Source: Actinomycetes bacterium | GTDB lineage: Bacteria > Actinomycetota > Acidimicrobiia > Acidimicrobiales > SZUA-35 | Length of the DNA stretch: 64,000 nucleotides | Assembly: GCA_024276425.1 (NCBI GenBank) | Contig: JAJRXF010000180.1 | Span: 16,265-80,264 of the forward strand | Reading direction: 5' to 3' | Part shown: piece after piece, positions 18,548 to 27,060 of the stretch | Layout of the letters: every line of letters starts with the position of its first letter | Position numbering within the stretch: the first letter of the stretch is position 1 | Made by a program: the position numbers and the translations under genes | Notes under the pieces: generated by a model | What the model was told of the DNA's origin: nothing | Database searches by the model: none | The model's input: only the letters and a program-made list of their open reading frames with translations

Positions 18548-19878
18548 CGGTCGGACTCACCCATAATTGGATCGGCGGAGGACAAAATGGCAACACCGTC
18601 GGCTAGCAAGCCGCCAGCCATCATGTGCGGCAATGTTTGAATGTTGATGAAACTCGGGCCTCGGACATGCATACGATAGGGCTTGGAACCACCGTCGCTG
18701 ACGATATAGCAACCAAGTTCGCCCCGCGGAGACTCCACAGCGGCGTAGACCTCGCCCTCGGGAACTTTGAACCCCTCGGTAAAGATCTTAAAGTGGTGAA
18801 TAAGGGCCTCCATTGATTCATCAATTCGAGCCCGAGGTGGCGGAGTGACTTTGGCATCCAGGGCGCGCCAGTCGCCCTCTGGCATCTTCTCCACGCACTG
18901 ATCCACGATTCGAATTGATTCACGGATCTCGTTGAGGCGGATGGCGTAGCGATCAAAACAATCGCCATAGGTTCCGACCACTGTGTCGAAGTCAACCTGG
19001 TCGTAGAACAAATAGGGCTCGTCGTGGCGGAGATCTCTGGCCATGCCGGTCGAACGCAGGATCGGCCCGGTGGTCGACAGGGCAATGGCCTCATCCGCGG
19101 TAAAAACACCAACGCCTTGGAGCCGGTCACGCCAGATCGGCTGTCCCGTCATCAGAATGTCGTACTCGTCGAGACGGTCGGGCAACATGGCGGTGAGTGC
19201 CTGCACATCTTCTCGCCAGCCATCGGGCAGATCGGCTGCTACGCCACCAGGACGAATGTAGTTGTGATTCATCCGTAATCCGGTTGTCTTTTCGAAGAAC
19301 CGAAGAATTTGCTCACGTTCCCTCCATCCGTACAGCATCATGGAGACCGCTCCAAGGTCCATACCATTTGTGGCCATGAACAGAAGGTGTGAGGCAATTC
19401 GGTTGAGCTCGGTCATGAGCATGCGGATCCAGGTTGCTCGCTCCGGAACCTCGATTTCCAGAAGCTCCTCGACTGCGAGCGAGAACGCCAACTCAGTGAA
19501 AAGAGGGGAGATGTAGTCCATCCGGGTGACATTGGTGGTGCCCTGGAGAAACGTTAGGCTTTCGGCCTGCTTTTCCATGCCGGTATGGAGGTAGCCGACG
19601 ATCGGCTTGGAGCGAACCACCGTCTCACCATCGAGTTCAAGCATGAGACGGAGCACACCATGGGTACTCGGATGGGCTGGTCCCATGTTGATTAGCATGG
19701 TCTGATCGGTCTCGTCGTCAATGCGTTCGTTGGCTGTTTCGGCCATCCGAACTTCGGTCATCCGCAACACATTGTCCCGATGGGGCAAAAGATGAAGTTG
19801 ACCAATCGGCCGACTTGCCGGGTCCGGGTTTTTTGTCGTATCTGCCCGGGCTGTCTCCTCCGAATCAATAGCGGTCAT
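18544..19878 (-). CDS. nuoD: NADH-quinone oxidoreductase subunit D, second copy
   Basis: A complete 444-residue NuoD. The signature INMGPAHPSTHGVLRLM begins at about residue 63, preceded by an N-terminal extension of about 60 hydrophilic residues. Further family motifs are GLRMNHNYIRPGG and ESPRGELGCYIVSDGG. This is the copy that belongs to the full NADH-linked complex. The start overlaps the nuoC stop as ATGA. An internal ATG at about residue 40 (RMTEVRM) is an alternative start that would remove most of the extension. Confidence 0.95.
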   Translation of the reverse strand: MTAIDSEETARADTTKNPDPASRPIGQLHLLPHRDNVLRMTEVRMAETANERIDDETDQTMLINMGPAHPSTHGVLRLMLELDGETVVRSKPIVGYLHTGMEKQAESLTFLQGTTNVTRMDYISPLFTELAFSLAVEELLEIEVPERATWIRMLMTELNRIASHLLFMATNGMDLGAVSMMLYGWREREQILRFFEKTTGLRMNHNYIRPGGVAADLPDGWREDVQALTAMLPDRLDEYDILMTGQPIWRDRLQGVGVFTADEAIALSTTGPILRSTGMARDLRHDEPYLFYDQVDFDTVVGTYGDCFDRYAIRLNEIRESIRIVDQCVEKMPEGDWRALDAKVTPPPRARIDESMEALIHHFKIFTEGFKVPEGEVYAAVESPRGELGCYIVSDGGSKPYRMHVRGPSFINIQTLPHMMAGGLLADGVAILSSADPIMGESDR

Positions 19879-20432
19879 GGCCGCGACCCTTCCGCCTTCG
19901 AGGATCCCTTGAACTGCACCGGTATTGCCCCGATGGCATAGTCCTTGCGGAGAGGGTGACCAACCCAGGATTCTGGCATGAGCACCCGAGATAGATCAGG
20001 ATGACCGGTGAAAACGATGCCGAACATATCAAAGACCTCGCGTTCCATGAAGTCAGACCCTGGATAGAGCACAAAAAGCGAGCTGATCGTCAAGGCATCG
20101 GCGTTCACCTGGGTCCGCATTCGGATTCGGTCCCTTGTCACAAAGTTGGCAAAGCCTGCCACCACCTCGTACCGCTCCGGATTGATTCCCTCCGGGAGAT
20201 CTCGTTGAGCCCTATAGGTCAGGTAGTCGACAGCAGTCAGGTCGATACACATCCTGTAGCCGTCCTCAAGGAGCGCCTGAGCGGTGGTAAACCACTGATC
20301 CTTGGATGGATGTATGACCCGCTGATTTCGGGAATAGCTGACCACGCAGTTATAGGCCATCTCGGGAGCTGGCTGGGCCCGAGCTTCCTCCTCACTGCCT
20401 TGTTGCTTCTCGGTGGCTGGGTCTGTAGTCAA
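19875..20432 (-). CDS. nuoC: NADH-quinone oxidoreductase subunit C, second copy
   Basis: A 185-residue complex I 30 kDa-family subunit. The signature near residue 130 reads [15 protein letters not shown], followed by [10 protein letters not shown]. The variant [10 protein letters not shown] differs from HEREAAEMFG in the other copy at 428-1162, supporting two distinct complex I types. The start overlaps nuoB as ATGA. Confidence 0.94.
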   Translation of the reverse strand: MTTDPATEKQQGSEEEARAQPAPEMAYNCVVSYSRNQRVIHPSKDQWFTTAQALLEDGYRMCIDLTAVDYLTYRAQRDLPEGINPERYEVVAGFANFVTRDRIRMRTQVNADALTISSLFVLYPGSDFMEREVFDMFGIVFTGHPDLSRVLMPESWVGHPLRKDYAIGAIPVQFKGSSKAEGSRP

Positions 20433-21016
20433 CTTCTGCTCAGATCAATCATGTGGGCCTCACCCTGGCCATCGAGTTGTTCGATCGTTACTCCCGCACC
20501 GGCTCCCGTGGTGCTTCGTCGGTGCAACAGTTCGCCGCTTTCAATCTTAAGATGAAGGGTGTTGATTGCGTGGAGAAGGGTCTGAGGTCCCGGAGGACAG
20601 CCGGGAGCGTACACGTCGACGGGCACGATCTGATCGACTCCCTGGACAATGGCATAGTTGTTGAACATGCCGCCACTGGAGGCGCAGACCCCCATAGAAA
20701 TTACCCACTTTGGCTCCATCATCTGGTCATAAACCTGACGCAGAACCGGGGCCATCTTTTGGCTGACCCGACCGGCAACGATCATAACGTCGGCCTGACG
20801 TGGAGAAGCTCGGAACACTTCCATGCCCAGGCGAGAGATGTCGTAGTGGGCCCCGCCAGTAGCCATCATTTCAATGGCACAACATGCCAGTCCGAACGAG
20901 GCTGGCCAACTCGACCGAGCTCTAGCCCAATTCACCATGCTCTCAACGTGGCCGGTGATCACGTTGTGCTCAAGGGCTCCGATGCCATCAAACTCGAAAT
21001 CGTCAAGCTTTGCCAT
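20429..21016 (-). CDS. nuoB: NADH-quinone oxidoreductase subunit B, second copy
   Basis: A 195-residue subunit bearing cluster N2. Ligands are C45-C46 in [11 protein letters not shown]111 in GVCASSGG and C140 in APGCPPGPQ. The sequence [19 protein letters not shown] is the canonical bacterial complex I form. The C-terminus has an extra 35-residue hydrophilic tail. The ATG overlaps the nuoA stop by a shared base (TGATG). Confidence 0.95.
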   Translation of the reverse strand: MAKLDDFEFDGIGALEHNVITGHVESMVNWARARSSWPASFGLACCAIEMMATGGAHYDISRLGMEVFRASPRQADVMIVAGRVSQKMAPVLRQVYDQMMEPKWVISMGVCASSGGMFNNYAIVQGVDQIVPVDVYAPGCPPGPQTLLHAINTLHLKIESGELLHRRSTTGAGAGVTIEQLDGQGEAHMIDLSRS

Positions 21017-21546
21017 CAGGCTGCTGCTCCGTCTTGTTCAGGAACCGAATCTGTCGCAGCGTTACCATCGATCAAGGCGTCCTTCAGACTCTCGACCTCT
21101 TCGAAACGACCGACTAACCCCACCTTGCGGACCGTCGATTCCACGGTGCGATCCTCGTTGACCATGGGACTAAGGCGACGGTTGACCTGGAGGGTGCCCC
21201 AATCAAGGGCGCCCTTGGATATGAGATAGATGAAGGACTCAAAGACAAGAGCCGAGAAGATCAGGATGGCAACAAGTCCGAAGCGACCGAGCCCCGCGTT
21301 GGCAACCGCCCAGGGATACAAAAACACAATCTCAATATCGAAAATGATGAAGAGCATGGCAATAAGGTAGAAGCGAACAGGGAACCGGTGTGGAGGCTCG
21401 CGACCGGGCACGATCCCACACTCATAAGGAGCGAGCTTTTCTTCTGTCGGCCGACTTGGCGAAACAAGCTTGGACACGACCAGATTGATTGCAGCAAATC
21501 CGGACCCAAGGAGTAACAGAGCCAACACCGGCAGGTACTGGGCCAT
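21016..21546 (-). CDS. nuoA: NADH-quinone oxidoreductase subunit A, second copy
   Basis: A 176-residue membrane subunit with three predicted helices. KLAPYECGI and [14 protein letters not shown] are the family signatures. The start is taken at the ATG at 21546 because AAAGGA sits 6 bases upstream; the frame is open to a GTG at 21561 that overlaps that ribosome binding site. A hydrophilic C-terminal tail of about 60 residues, unusual for NuoA, follows the last helix. A 63-base gap separates the gene from the membrane protein gene at 21610-22560. Confidence 0.94.
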   Translation of the reverse strand: MAQYLPVLALLLLGSGFAAINLVVSKLVSPSRPTEEKLAPYECGIVPGREPPHRFPVRFYLIAMLFIIFDIEIVFLYPWAVANAGLGRFGLVAILIFSALVFESFIYLISKGALDWGTLQVNRRLSPMVNEDRTVESTVRKVGLVGRFEEVESLKDALIDGNAATDSVPEQDGAAA

Positions 21547-21609
21547 ACTATGTCCTTTCACAAATTGTCAGAGATGTCCGCAAATCGGGATACGGCGGTC
21601 TCCAGGGTA

Positions 21610-22560
21610 CTACGCAGCGGCGGACCGAATGGCCTGTTCGCGACGGTCACGTAAGTGCATTGACCAGACGAGTAGTCCAAAGATGATGCCGTTAAAGATG
21701 CCAAAGAGGGCTGGAGTAACCCGAGTTCCACCGAACAATATCGGTAGCGGGCCACCACGATCACGTTCCATCACCACACTGATGACGGGCTTGTCCGGGT
21801 CTGGAGTAGCCACGGGCGGCGCTTCGCCCGGCAAGGCCGGTGTATCGATGACCCCTTGGACCTGGATGACCATGAGTTCTCGTGGATGCCAGAAACGTAT
21901 GAACGTTGTGTCGAACTTGTGAAGCACTCGGTCATACCAGCGAGGGTCCTCAACCAAGAGTGGTTTCCCACCAATGTTGTAGGCCCCAAAACGAAGGGGA
22001 ACATAGGCTGAGGTGTTCTCGAAAATCTTCTCTTCGCTCAGATACTCATCGGCCGAGGCCTGAGCCTCCCCCCTTCGAGGATTCGAGGTAACCAAGTAGC
22101 GCCATCCAGCAAGTGAGTCGGTGTTCTTCTTGGCATAGATTGATGCCTCTTCCTGGGCTGCCTCAGGGTCATCTGATTGCACGCCATCAGCAATGGAAAA
22201 GGTCTCCAACGCCCGGGCTAGTTCAAGTACCTCTTCGTCTTCAGAAAAGACCAAGCCATCATCGCTTAGTGCTGGCGCATCGGCATCGATCTCCACCAGT
22301 TTCCACGACTCGGCCTCACCCTTCCAACCAATGCCATAAACGGTCCAAAAGACCCCCATCGTGGCCATCCAACCAAAGAGCGCGGCCGCCGAGATGAGGC
22401 CACCTAAGCGAGGGCCCGAGTTGGTCGAGACGATCAGGTATGTGCTGCCCATGAGCACGACGACACCGACCATAACCACCAGCACGCCACGGAAAAACGG
22501 GTCGAAGGCGACGCCACCAATGAAGGCCAGGCTATTGACCCCAGCAAGGCTACCCATCAC
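21610..22560 (-). CDS. Membrane protein of unknown function in the Rieske/cytochrome b operon
   Basis: I do not recognise this 316-residue protein. Three transmembrane helices are predicted at about residues 19-45, 52-78 and 280-300, with a large extramembrane domain of roughly 200 residues between helices 2 and 3. The domain has no CxxCH haem motif and no cysteine-rich cluster motif. A WHPRELMVIQVQG segment is a candidate conserved patch. The ATG overlaps the stop of the di-heme cytochrome c gene as ATGA, and nuoA follows after 63 bases. Position and coupling suggest an accessory or linking subunit of the cytochrome complex, but that is inference. Confidence 0.82.
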   Translation of the reverse strand: MMGSLAGVNSLAFIGGVAFDPFFRGVLVVMVGVVVLMGSTYLIVSTNSGPRLGGLISAAALFGWMATMGVFWTVYGIGWKGEAESWKLVEIDADAPALSDDGLVFSEDEEVLELARALETFSIADGVQSDDPEAAQEEASIYAKKNTDSLAGWRYLVTSNPRRGEAQASADEYLSEEKIFENTSAYVPLRFGAYNIGGKPLLVEDPRWYDRVLHKFDTTFIRFWHPRELMVIQVQGVIDTPALPGEAPPVATPDPDKPVISVVMERDRGGPLPILFGGTRVTPALFGIFNGIIFGLLVWSMHLRDRREQAIRSAAA

Positions 22561-24116
22561 AGACCCCGGACATAGTCGATAGCCGCCTGAATGTATTCAG
22601 CCGGAAGGAGACCCGCAAAACTCGGCATCATCCCGGCGTTGCTTTGTCCACCGTCGCCATAACCTGCTCCAGCCTCCGCGCCATTGGAAACGAAGTTGAA
22701 CTGGGCCCGGCTGGTTCGTTCCGGCATCTCGACAATCGTACAGTCGCCACCAAGTCGACCATCGGCAAACTCAATAACCGTTCCCGAAAGACTTCGGGCA
22801 TTCAGTCGAGGGGGATCGATGAAGTTGCCATCGGCATCCACTTGGACTTTGAAACTTGGATCGAATGGATAGGCGTTGGCCGCTACTCCACCTGGTTCCC
22901 ACAGTTTGGAGTTGTACCCACAGACAGCCAGGTCCCCATACTGTTCACCACTCAGGATCTGATAAGGAATGGGATTGCCGTCGGCGTCTGTCTCATCAGA
23001 TATTGGCCTGCCGGTGTCATCAAGGCGAATTTCCTGGTTGTCCATCGACAAGTAGTATCTATATTCGACAATGTCGGGATCGGACGCGAGATAGCTGGGA
23101 TGTCCCCCCTCAGGAGCCCAGGTCCCGTCCGGATTCTTCCACGCATCGTCGGGGAAGCGTTCGGTTATACCACCACACAAGCTGAAGCCAATTCCCGACG
23201 GATCACCACCACCACAACCAGCCACTCCAAGGGCCAATGGATCGGTGCCAGCCTCACGCGGAATATCTGGTCCCAAAGACCAGCCAGCGGTATGGCAGCG
23301 AGCGCAACTTAGCGAGCCAGCCTTGAACCCACTGAAGTAGCCAAGATTGAACACTGCTTCGCCAATAGTGGAGAACTCACCGTCGTCGATTGATCGCTGG
23401 AGTTCGTCTCGAATCTCTTGGGCTAGTTCGTCGGCTGCTGCTTGAGCGGCCACGGAGTCTTCCTGCTGAGAAATGACAATGGGATCAAGCGTTTGCACCT
23501 GGAAGGTCTGAATGTACTCGATGATGTTTTGCACCTGTTGGCTCGTAAGGGGACCACCGCCAGGAGTGCCCCAAGCCGCCATCGGCGAACCGGGGCGCCC
23601 GTAATTGAGAATGTAGGTGACCTCTTCTTCGTCGTAGCGGTTGAAGATGTTATTCAACGCTGGCGCTTGCCATGTTGCATTCGCGATGAATTGACCGTCG
23701 GCGTCCTGTAACACATAGGGAGCCGAGCCGCCTACGCCACCAGCCGCATGGCAATTCACACACTGTGCTCCGCTCAGATAGCTACCTTCGCCTCGGCTCT
23801 CGAAATTCAACTGGTAGGCGTTGACGGCGCCCTCTTGCCGACCCGGTTCCGCCAGCCAATAGAAGGGAAGCGAGATGGAAACGACTGCCAAAAGCACTAA
23901 GGCGAAGCTGAGAGACTTGTCGAGCTTGGGTCCTTCAAGCTCTTCGTCGTTGAGGTAAGGAACCCGGTTGGCGGCAAGTTCGATTTCCGAGCCGAGTTCC
24001 GGTTTTGCTATGAAGACATTGCGAATAAAGAGCGCGACAAAGGCAACGAGAACAACCACTGCCACGGTGAGGCCGATGCCGCGAAAACTCACGGCGAGAA
24101 GGACAGCGAAGGTCAT
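22557..24116 (-). CDS. Membrane-anchored di-heme cytochrome c
   Basis: A 519-residue protein with two predicted N-terminal transmembrane helices (about 8-32 and 68-88) and a large exported part. Two haem c attachment motifs are present: CVNCH at 119-123 and CARCH at 271-275. Candidate axial methionines are M179 (GSPMAAWG) and the MM in AGMMPSFAG near the C-terminus. The gene sits directly after the Rieske gene with a one-base junction (TAATG) and probably takes electrons from the Rieske cluster, as QcrC does in actinobacterial bcc complexes. It is longer than typical QcrC, and its two haem domains are separated by a helical linker and followed by a long loop-rich segment. Confidence 0.9.
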   Translation of the reverse strand: MTFAVLLAVSFRGIGLTVAVVVLVAFVALFIRNVFIAKPELGSEIELAANRVPYLNDEELEGPKLDKSLSFALVLLAVVSISLPFYWLAEPGRQEGAVNAYQLNFESRGEGSYLSGAQCVNCHAAGGVGGSAPYVLQDADGQFIANATWQAPALNNIFNRYDEEEVTYILNYGRPGSPMAAWGTPGGGPLTSQQVQNIIEYIQTFQVQTLDPIVISQQEDSVAAQAAADELAQEIRDELQRSIDDGEFSTIGEAVFNLGYFSGFKAGSLSCARCHTAGWSLGPDIPREAGTDPLALGVAGCGGGDPSGIGFSLCGGITERFPDDAWKNPDGTWAPEGGHPSYLASDPDIVEYRYYLSMDNQEIRLDDTGRPISDETDADGNPIPYQILSGEQYGDLAVCGYNSKLWEPGGVAANAYPFDPSFKVQVDADGNFIDPPRLNARSLSGTVIEFADGRLGGDCTIVEMPERTSRAQFNFVSNGAEAGAGYGDGGQSNAGMMPSFAGLLPAEYIQAAIDYVRGL

Positions 24117-24982
24117 TAGTGGCCTGCTCCTACACAGTTGGGGCCCTCAGCCTCTTGGCCGGTGGTGTTGGTGCCAATGGGCGGGCCGTTGATGATGATC
24201 CCGGTATCGACGACTAGTTCGTTTGCCGCGTTGATTTCCATGGGGAACCGATCCATGCCACGAGGGGCGGGGCCCCCCTTCTTTTCTCCGACACGGTTGT
24301 ACTGGGAACCGTGACAGGGGCACTCAAACCATTGGGAGGTGCCGCATTCGGGAACCCGGCATCCAAGGTGGGGGCAAGTTTGCCATAAGGCCACGACACC
24401 TGCCTTCAGTCCCGGCGAAATCTGGTCATAAAAGCCATAGGTGCTAGCTGCCTTAGCCAAAGCAAAGTCGGGATACTCGGTAACCCACATTCGACCTTCG
24501 GGAACGTAGAAGAATCCCCCACCAGCCTTGATTGATGCCTTGATGTCGGGAATTCGACCGACATTGATCTTGGATCCGAAACCGCTGGATCCTTGTGGCC
24601 ACAGGAAGGCAATGCTGGCTGCTCCGAATCCACTTAGCCCGACAATAAAGGTGAGCAAGATACTCCGATTCAGAAACTGGCGACGGGCGACACCCAACGT
24701 CTCAGGATCTGGCGGCACGTAGGCAACCGGGGCTGGGGCAGCAGCGCTCACCAGCTTGCCCGAGCGCTCCTCTTGGACAAATTGTTCGATGTCTCGACCC
24801 GACGTGGGGCGCGTTTGGGTGTCGGAGGACTCAAGATCTAGGGCACCGCGATCTCTTTTGATGGCCTCACCAGAGAGCTGACCGATGGCTCCCTCGGTGT
24901 CTTTGCGTCGCATCGACGCCATGGTCCCAACAAGGGCGACCAAAGCGAGTAAGACGACACCTACCACGAGGACAATTTCCAT
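24116..24982 (-). CDS. Rieske iron-sulfur protein of a cytochrome bc/b6f-type complex
   Basis: A 288-residue Rieske 2Fe-2S protein. Cluster ligands are visible in CPHLGC and FECPCHGSQYN, with the extra disulfide-type cysteine in VPECG between them. An N-terminal helix (about 3-22) and a second helix (about 112-133) flank a Pro/Ala-rich linker. The ATG at 24982 is chosen because GAGAGG lies about 7 bases upstream and the frame to 25051 overlaps the cytochrome b gene. A FLNRSILLTF segment before the second helix resembles the membrane anchor region of the family. Confidence 0.93.
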   Translation of the reverse strand: MEIVLVVGVVLLALVALVGTMASMRRKDTEGAIGQLSGEAIKRDRGALDLESSDTQTRPTSGRDIEQFVQEERSGKLVSAAAPAPVAYVPPDPETLGVARRQFLNRSILLTFIVGLSGFGAASIAFLWPQGSSGFGSKINVGRIPDIKASIKAGGGFFYVPEGRMWVTEYPDFALAKAASTYGFYDQISPGLKAGVVALWQTCPHLGCRVPECGTSQWFECPCHGSQYNRVGEKKGGPAPRGMDRFPMEINAANELVVDTGIIINGPPIGTNTTGQEAEGPNCVGAGH

Positions 24983-24992
24983 GACTACCTCT

Positions 24993-25730
24993 CTAGAGCT
25001 CGAAGAATAGGCCGTCGGCCCACGGGAAGACGAAGTTGAAGCCGGGGCCACGGAAGAACGATCCGATCAAGACGAGCACCGACCAGAACATCATGAACGT
25101 GGTGAAAAGGCTGATGGCGAACTTGCGGTCCTCTGGCTTGTTGCTGGGGTTCTTGTCGATGTATGGCGCCATTGTCAGGATAATCAGGCCGATCCCGGGC
25201 ACGGTTACCCCCGCCACCATCGGGTGGAACATGGTGAGCATTTCCTGCAGCCCCAGGAAGTACCAGGGGGCCTTGGACGGGTTAGGAGTCTCATTGAAGT
25301 TCGCCAAGATCAACAGCGGCGCGTTGACAAAGATGGAGAAGATGGTGAGAAAGGCGAGGCTGAACAACGCTGCACCGAATTCGACGATAATTAGGTGAGG
25401 CCAGACATGCACCTTGTCCATTGGCTTCATCTTGATGTCTTGGATCGAACCAGACTTGACCACCGTGAGCAGCCGCTGGGTATGACCAGCGGCTCCAGTC
25501 ATGACTGGGCCATCTGCGACCGCGGTGGCTGTGGCCACCGCGGCGGCTGCACTCGGTGCGGCCGCCGCCGCCCCCTTGCCTTTGGCTGAGCGGGATCGCT
25601 CAAGCAAGTGGGCGGGAATTTTCGAGCCAGAATCGCTGGCTGCCAGCGCTGACTCGGGAGCCGCAGCCGATTCGGCCTTTTTCCTAGCCTCTGATGCTCT
25701 TTTTCGAAGGTGTTCGGGGATCTCGGTCAT
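24993..25730 (-). CDS. Cytochrome b C-terminal domain (subunit IV-like) with N-terminal IPxHLLxRS motifs
   Basis: A 245-residue protein equivalent to the C-terminal half of cytochrome b or b6f subunit IV, with three predicted helices after residue 110. The Qo-site motif usually read as PEWY is here KAPWYF, so the catalytic-type glutamate is not in its normal place; a Glu follows in GLQEML. Such PPWY/APWY-type motifs are known in some low-potential quinol complexes. The first 100 residues are soluble and low-complexity and carry IPEHLRKR at 4-11 and IPAHLLERSRSAK at 38-50. It lies between the cytochrome b N-terminal half and the Rieske gene. Confidence 0.92.
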   Translation of the reverse strand: MTEIPEHLRKRASEARKKAESAAAPESALAASDSGSKIPAHLLERSRSAKGKGAAAAAPSAAAAVATATAVADGPVMTGAAGHTQRLLTVVKSGSIQDIKMKPMDKVHVWPHLIIVEFGAALFSLAFLTIFSIFVNAPLLILANFNETPNPSKAPWYFLGLQEMLTMFHPMVAGVTVPGIGLIILTMAPYIDKNPSNKPEDRKFAISLFTTFMMFWSVLVLIGSFFRGPGFNFVFPWADGLFFEL

Positions 25731-25782
25731 TCGGTTGTTCCTCTATTCCGGCAATCGATTCGGTGAGTTGAAAGCTGCTGGC

Positions 25783-26574
25783 CTAGAGCGGGCCAGAGAT
25801 TCCACCATCCTTGCGAACACGCCAGAAGTGAATAGCCATGAAGATAACAGTGACGAAGGGAAGCATGAGGACATGGAGCACATACCAACGAAGGAGTGTG
25901 TCGGTTCCGATTACTTTGCCTCCGAGGAGAACAAATTTAACCTGCTCACCGAAGACCGGGGTGTAGCCCATCATGTTCGTGCCAACAGTCACCGCCCACA
26001 GAGCGAGTTGATCCCACGGAAGGAGGTAGCCGGTGAAGGAAAGAAGCAGGGTGAACTGGAGCAGCATTGTGCCAATAACCCAGTTGAATTCTCGGGGCGC
26101 CTTGTAGGCCCCATGGTAAAAGACCCTGGCCATGTGGAGAAATACACTGAGCACCATGAGGTGAGCGCCCCAGCGGTGCATGTTTCGTACGAGGAGACCA
26201 AAGGTGACCGACGTCTGCAAGGTATAGATGTCTCCCCAAGCGGCGGCGGCCGTGGGACGATAGAAAAACATCAAAAAAATGCCTGTCACCGTCAAGATAA
26301 TGAACAAGAAGAAACTCAAGCCGCCGAGACACAAGGTGTAGGACACCTTGACCGCGTGGCGCTTCACCTTGACCGGATGCAGGTGATAGAGCACCGAGTT
26401 CATGATCACATACGAGCGATTCCGGGGACTGTCGGTATAGCCCTTACGAAAGATGGAGCCTGGGCGAAAAATGGAGTTCCAAACCTGACCGCCCTGCACG
26501 CTGTTCATCGTGTCCGTCAGTTGAGTTGCTGCTTTTTCAGCCATCGAGGGCTTGTCTTGAATCGACTTTGCCAT
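25783..26574 (-). CDS. Cytochrome b N-terminal domain (b6-like)
   Basis: A 263-residue di-haem membrane protein with four predicted helices. Haem ligands are H133/H147 (13 residues between) and H234/H249 (14 between); the 14-residue spacing in helix D is that of b6-type proteins. C82 in LCLGG aligns with the cysteine of cytochrome b6 (YCLGG) that carries haem c_i. The Qo-side GYLLPWDQ motif is intact. The ATG at 26574 is preferred because AGGA lies 8 bases upstream; the frame is open to 26667 but that runs into the ferredoxin gene. It is followed after 52 bases by the subunit IV-like gene. Confidence 0.93.
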   Translation of the reverse strand: MAKSIQDKPSMAEKAATQLTDTMNSVQGGQVWNSIFRPGSIFRKGYTDSPRNRSYVIMNSVLYHLHPVKVKRHAVKVSYTLCLGGLSFFLFIILTVTGIFLMFFYRPTAAAAWGDIYTLQTSVTFGLLVRNMHRWGAHLMVLSVFLHMARVFYHGAYKAPREFNWVIGTMLLQFTLLLSFTGYLLPWDQLALWAVTVGTNMMGYTPVFGEQVKFVLLGGKVIGTDTLLRWYVLHVLMLPFVTVIFMAIHFWRVRKDGGISGPL

Positions 26575-26635
26575 GGAGATTCCTGTGGTAAGTATCGAGG
26601 GAAGTAGGGGAACGAAAAGGGGGAACGAAAAGGAG

Positions 26636-27052
26636 TTAGCCGAGGCGCATGCCATAGCCATAGCCATGGGACGGCGTGCGCTGGTGGTGGTCGCCAGTAG
26701 GACTGGCGTCGGAAATCTTGCCGAGGATGATTACCCCGGTCGGGCAACGGTCAACGCACAGAGCGCAACGGGTGCACACGTCGTCGTCGATCGTGAAGAT
26801 GAAGGCATCGGCGGGGTCGTCGCCAGGCCGGGCAATACCGAAACTCTCCGCCACGGAGTCGGTTTTTTGCATGTGGATACATTTCCATGGACAGATGTCC
26901 ACGCAACCCTCGCAGGTAATGCATTCTGATTGGTCGATATGGATGAACTGTTTCGGTTTGACGGCCCGAGCCAAATAGTCTGCGTCAACCTCAACCAAAA
27001 CATAGTCGTCCCGGAATTCGGGAAGCGGGGGATTTGCGTCGGTGTAGCCCAT
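26636..27052 (-). CDS. Dicluster 4Fe-4S ferredoxin in the cytochrome b operon
   Basis: A 138-residue protein with two CxxCxxCxxxC motifs: C44/C47/C50/C54 (CITCEGCVDIC) and C93/C96/C99/C103 (CTRCALCVDRC), separated by about 38 residues. No signal peptide or transmembrane helix is seen, so it should be cytosolic. The ATG at 27052 follows the stop of the upstream gene by 8 bases; the frame to 27151 overlaps that gene. Its place between a membrane protein and cytochrome b suggests a role as an electron carrier docking to the complex on the cytosolic side, which is inference. Confidence 0.88.
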   Translation of the reverse strand: MGYTDANPPLPEFRDDYVLVEVDADYLARAVKPKQFIHIDQSECITCEGCVDICPWKCIHMQKTDSVAESFGIARPGDDPADAFIFTIDDDVCTRCALCVDRCPTGVIILGKISDASPTGDHHQRTPSHGYGYGMRLG

Positions 27053-27060
27053 CGAACCGG

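Noticed and set aside
25501..26607. Plus-strand open frame of 368 codons across the cytochrome b genes
   Set aside because: It lies opposite two clear cytochrome b genes with intact haem ligands; its product has no family features. Long antisense frames are expected in GC-rich coding DNA.
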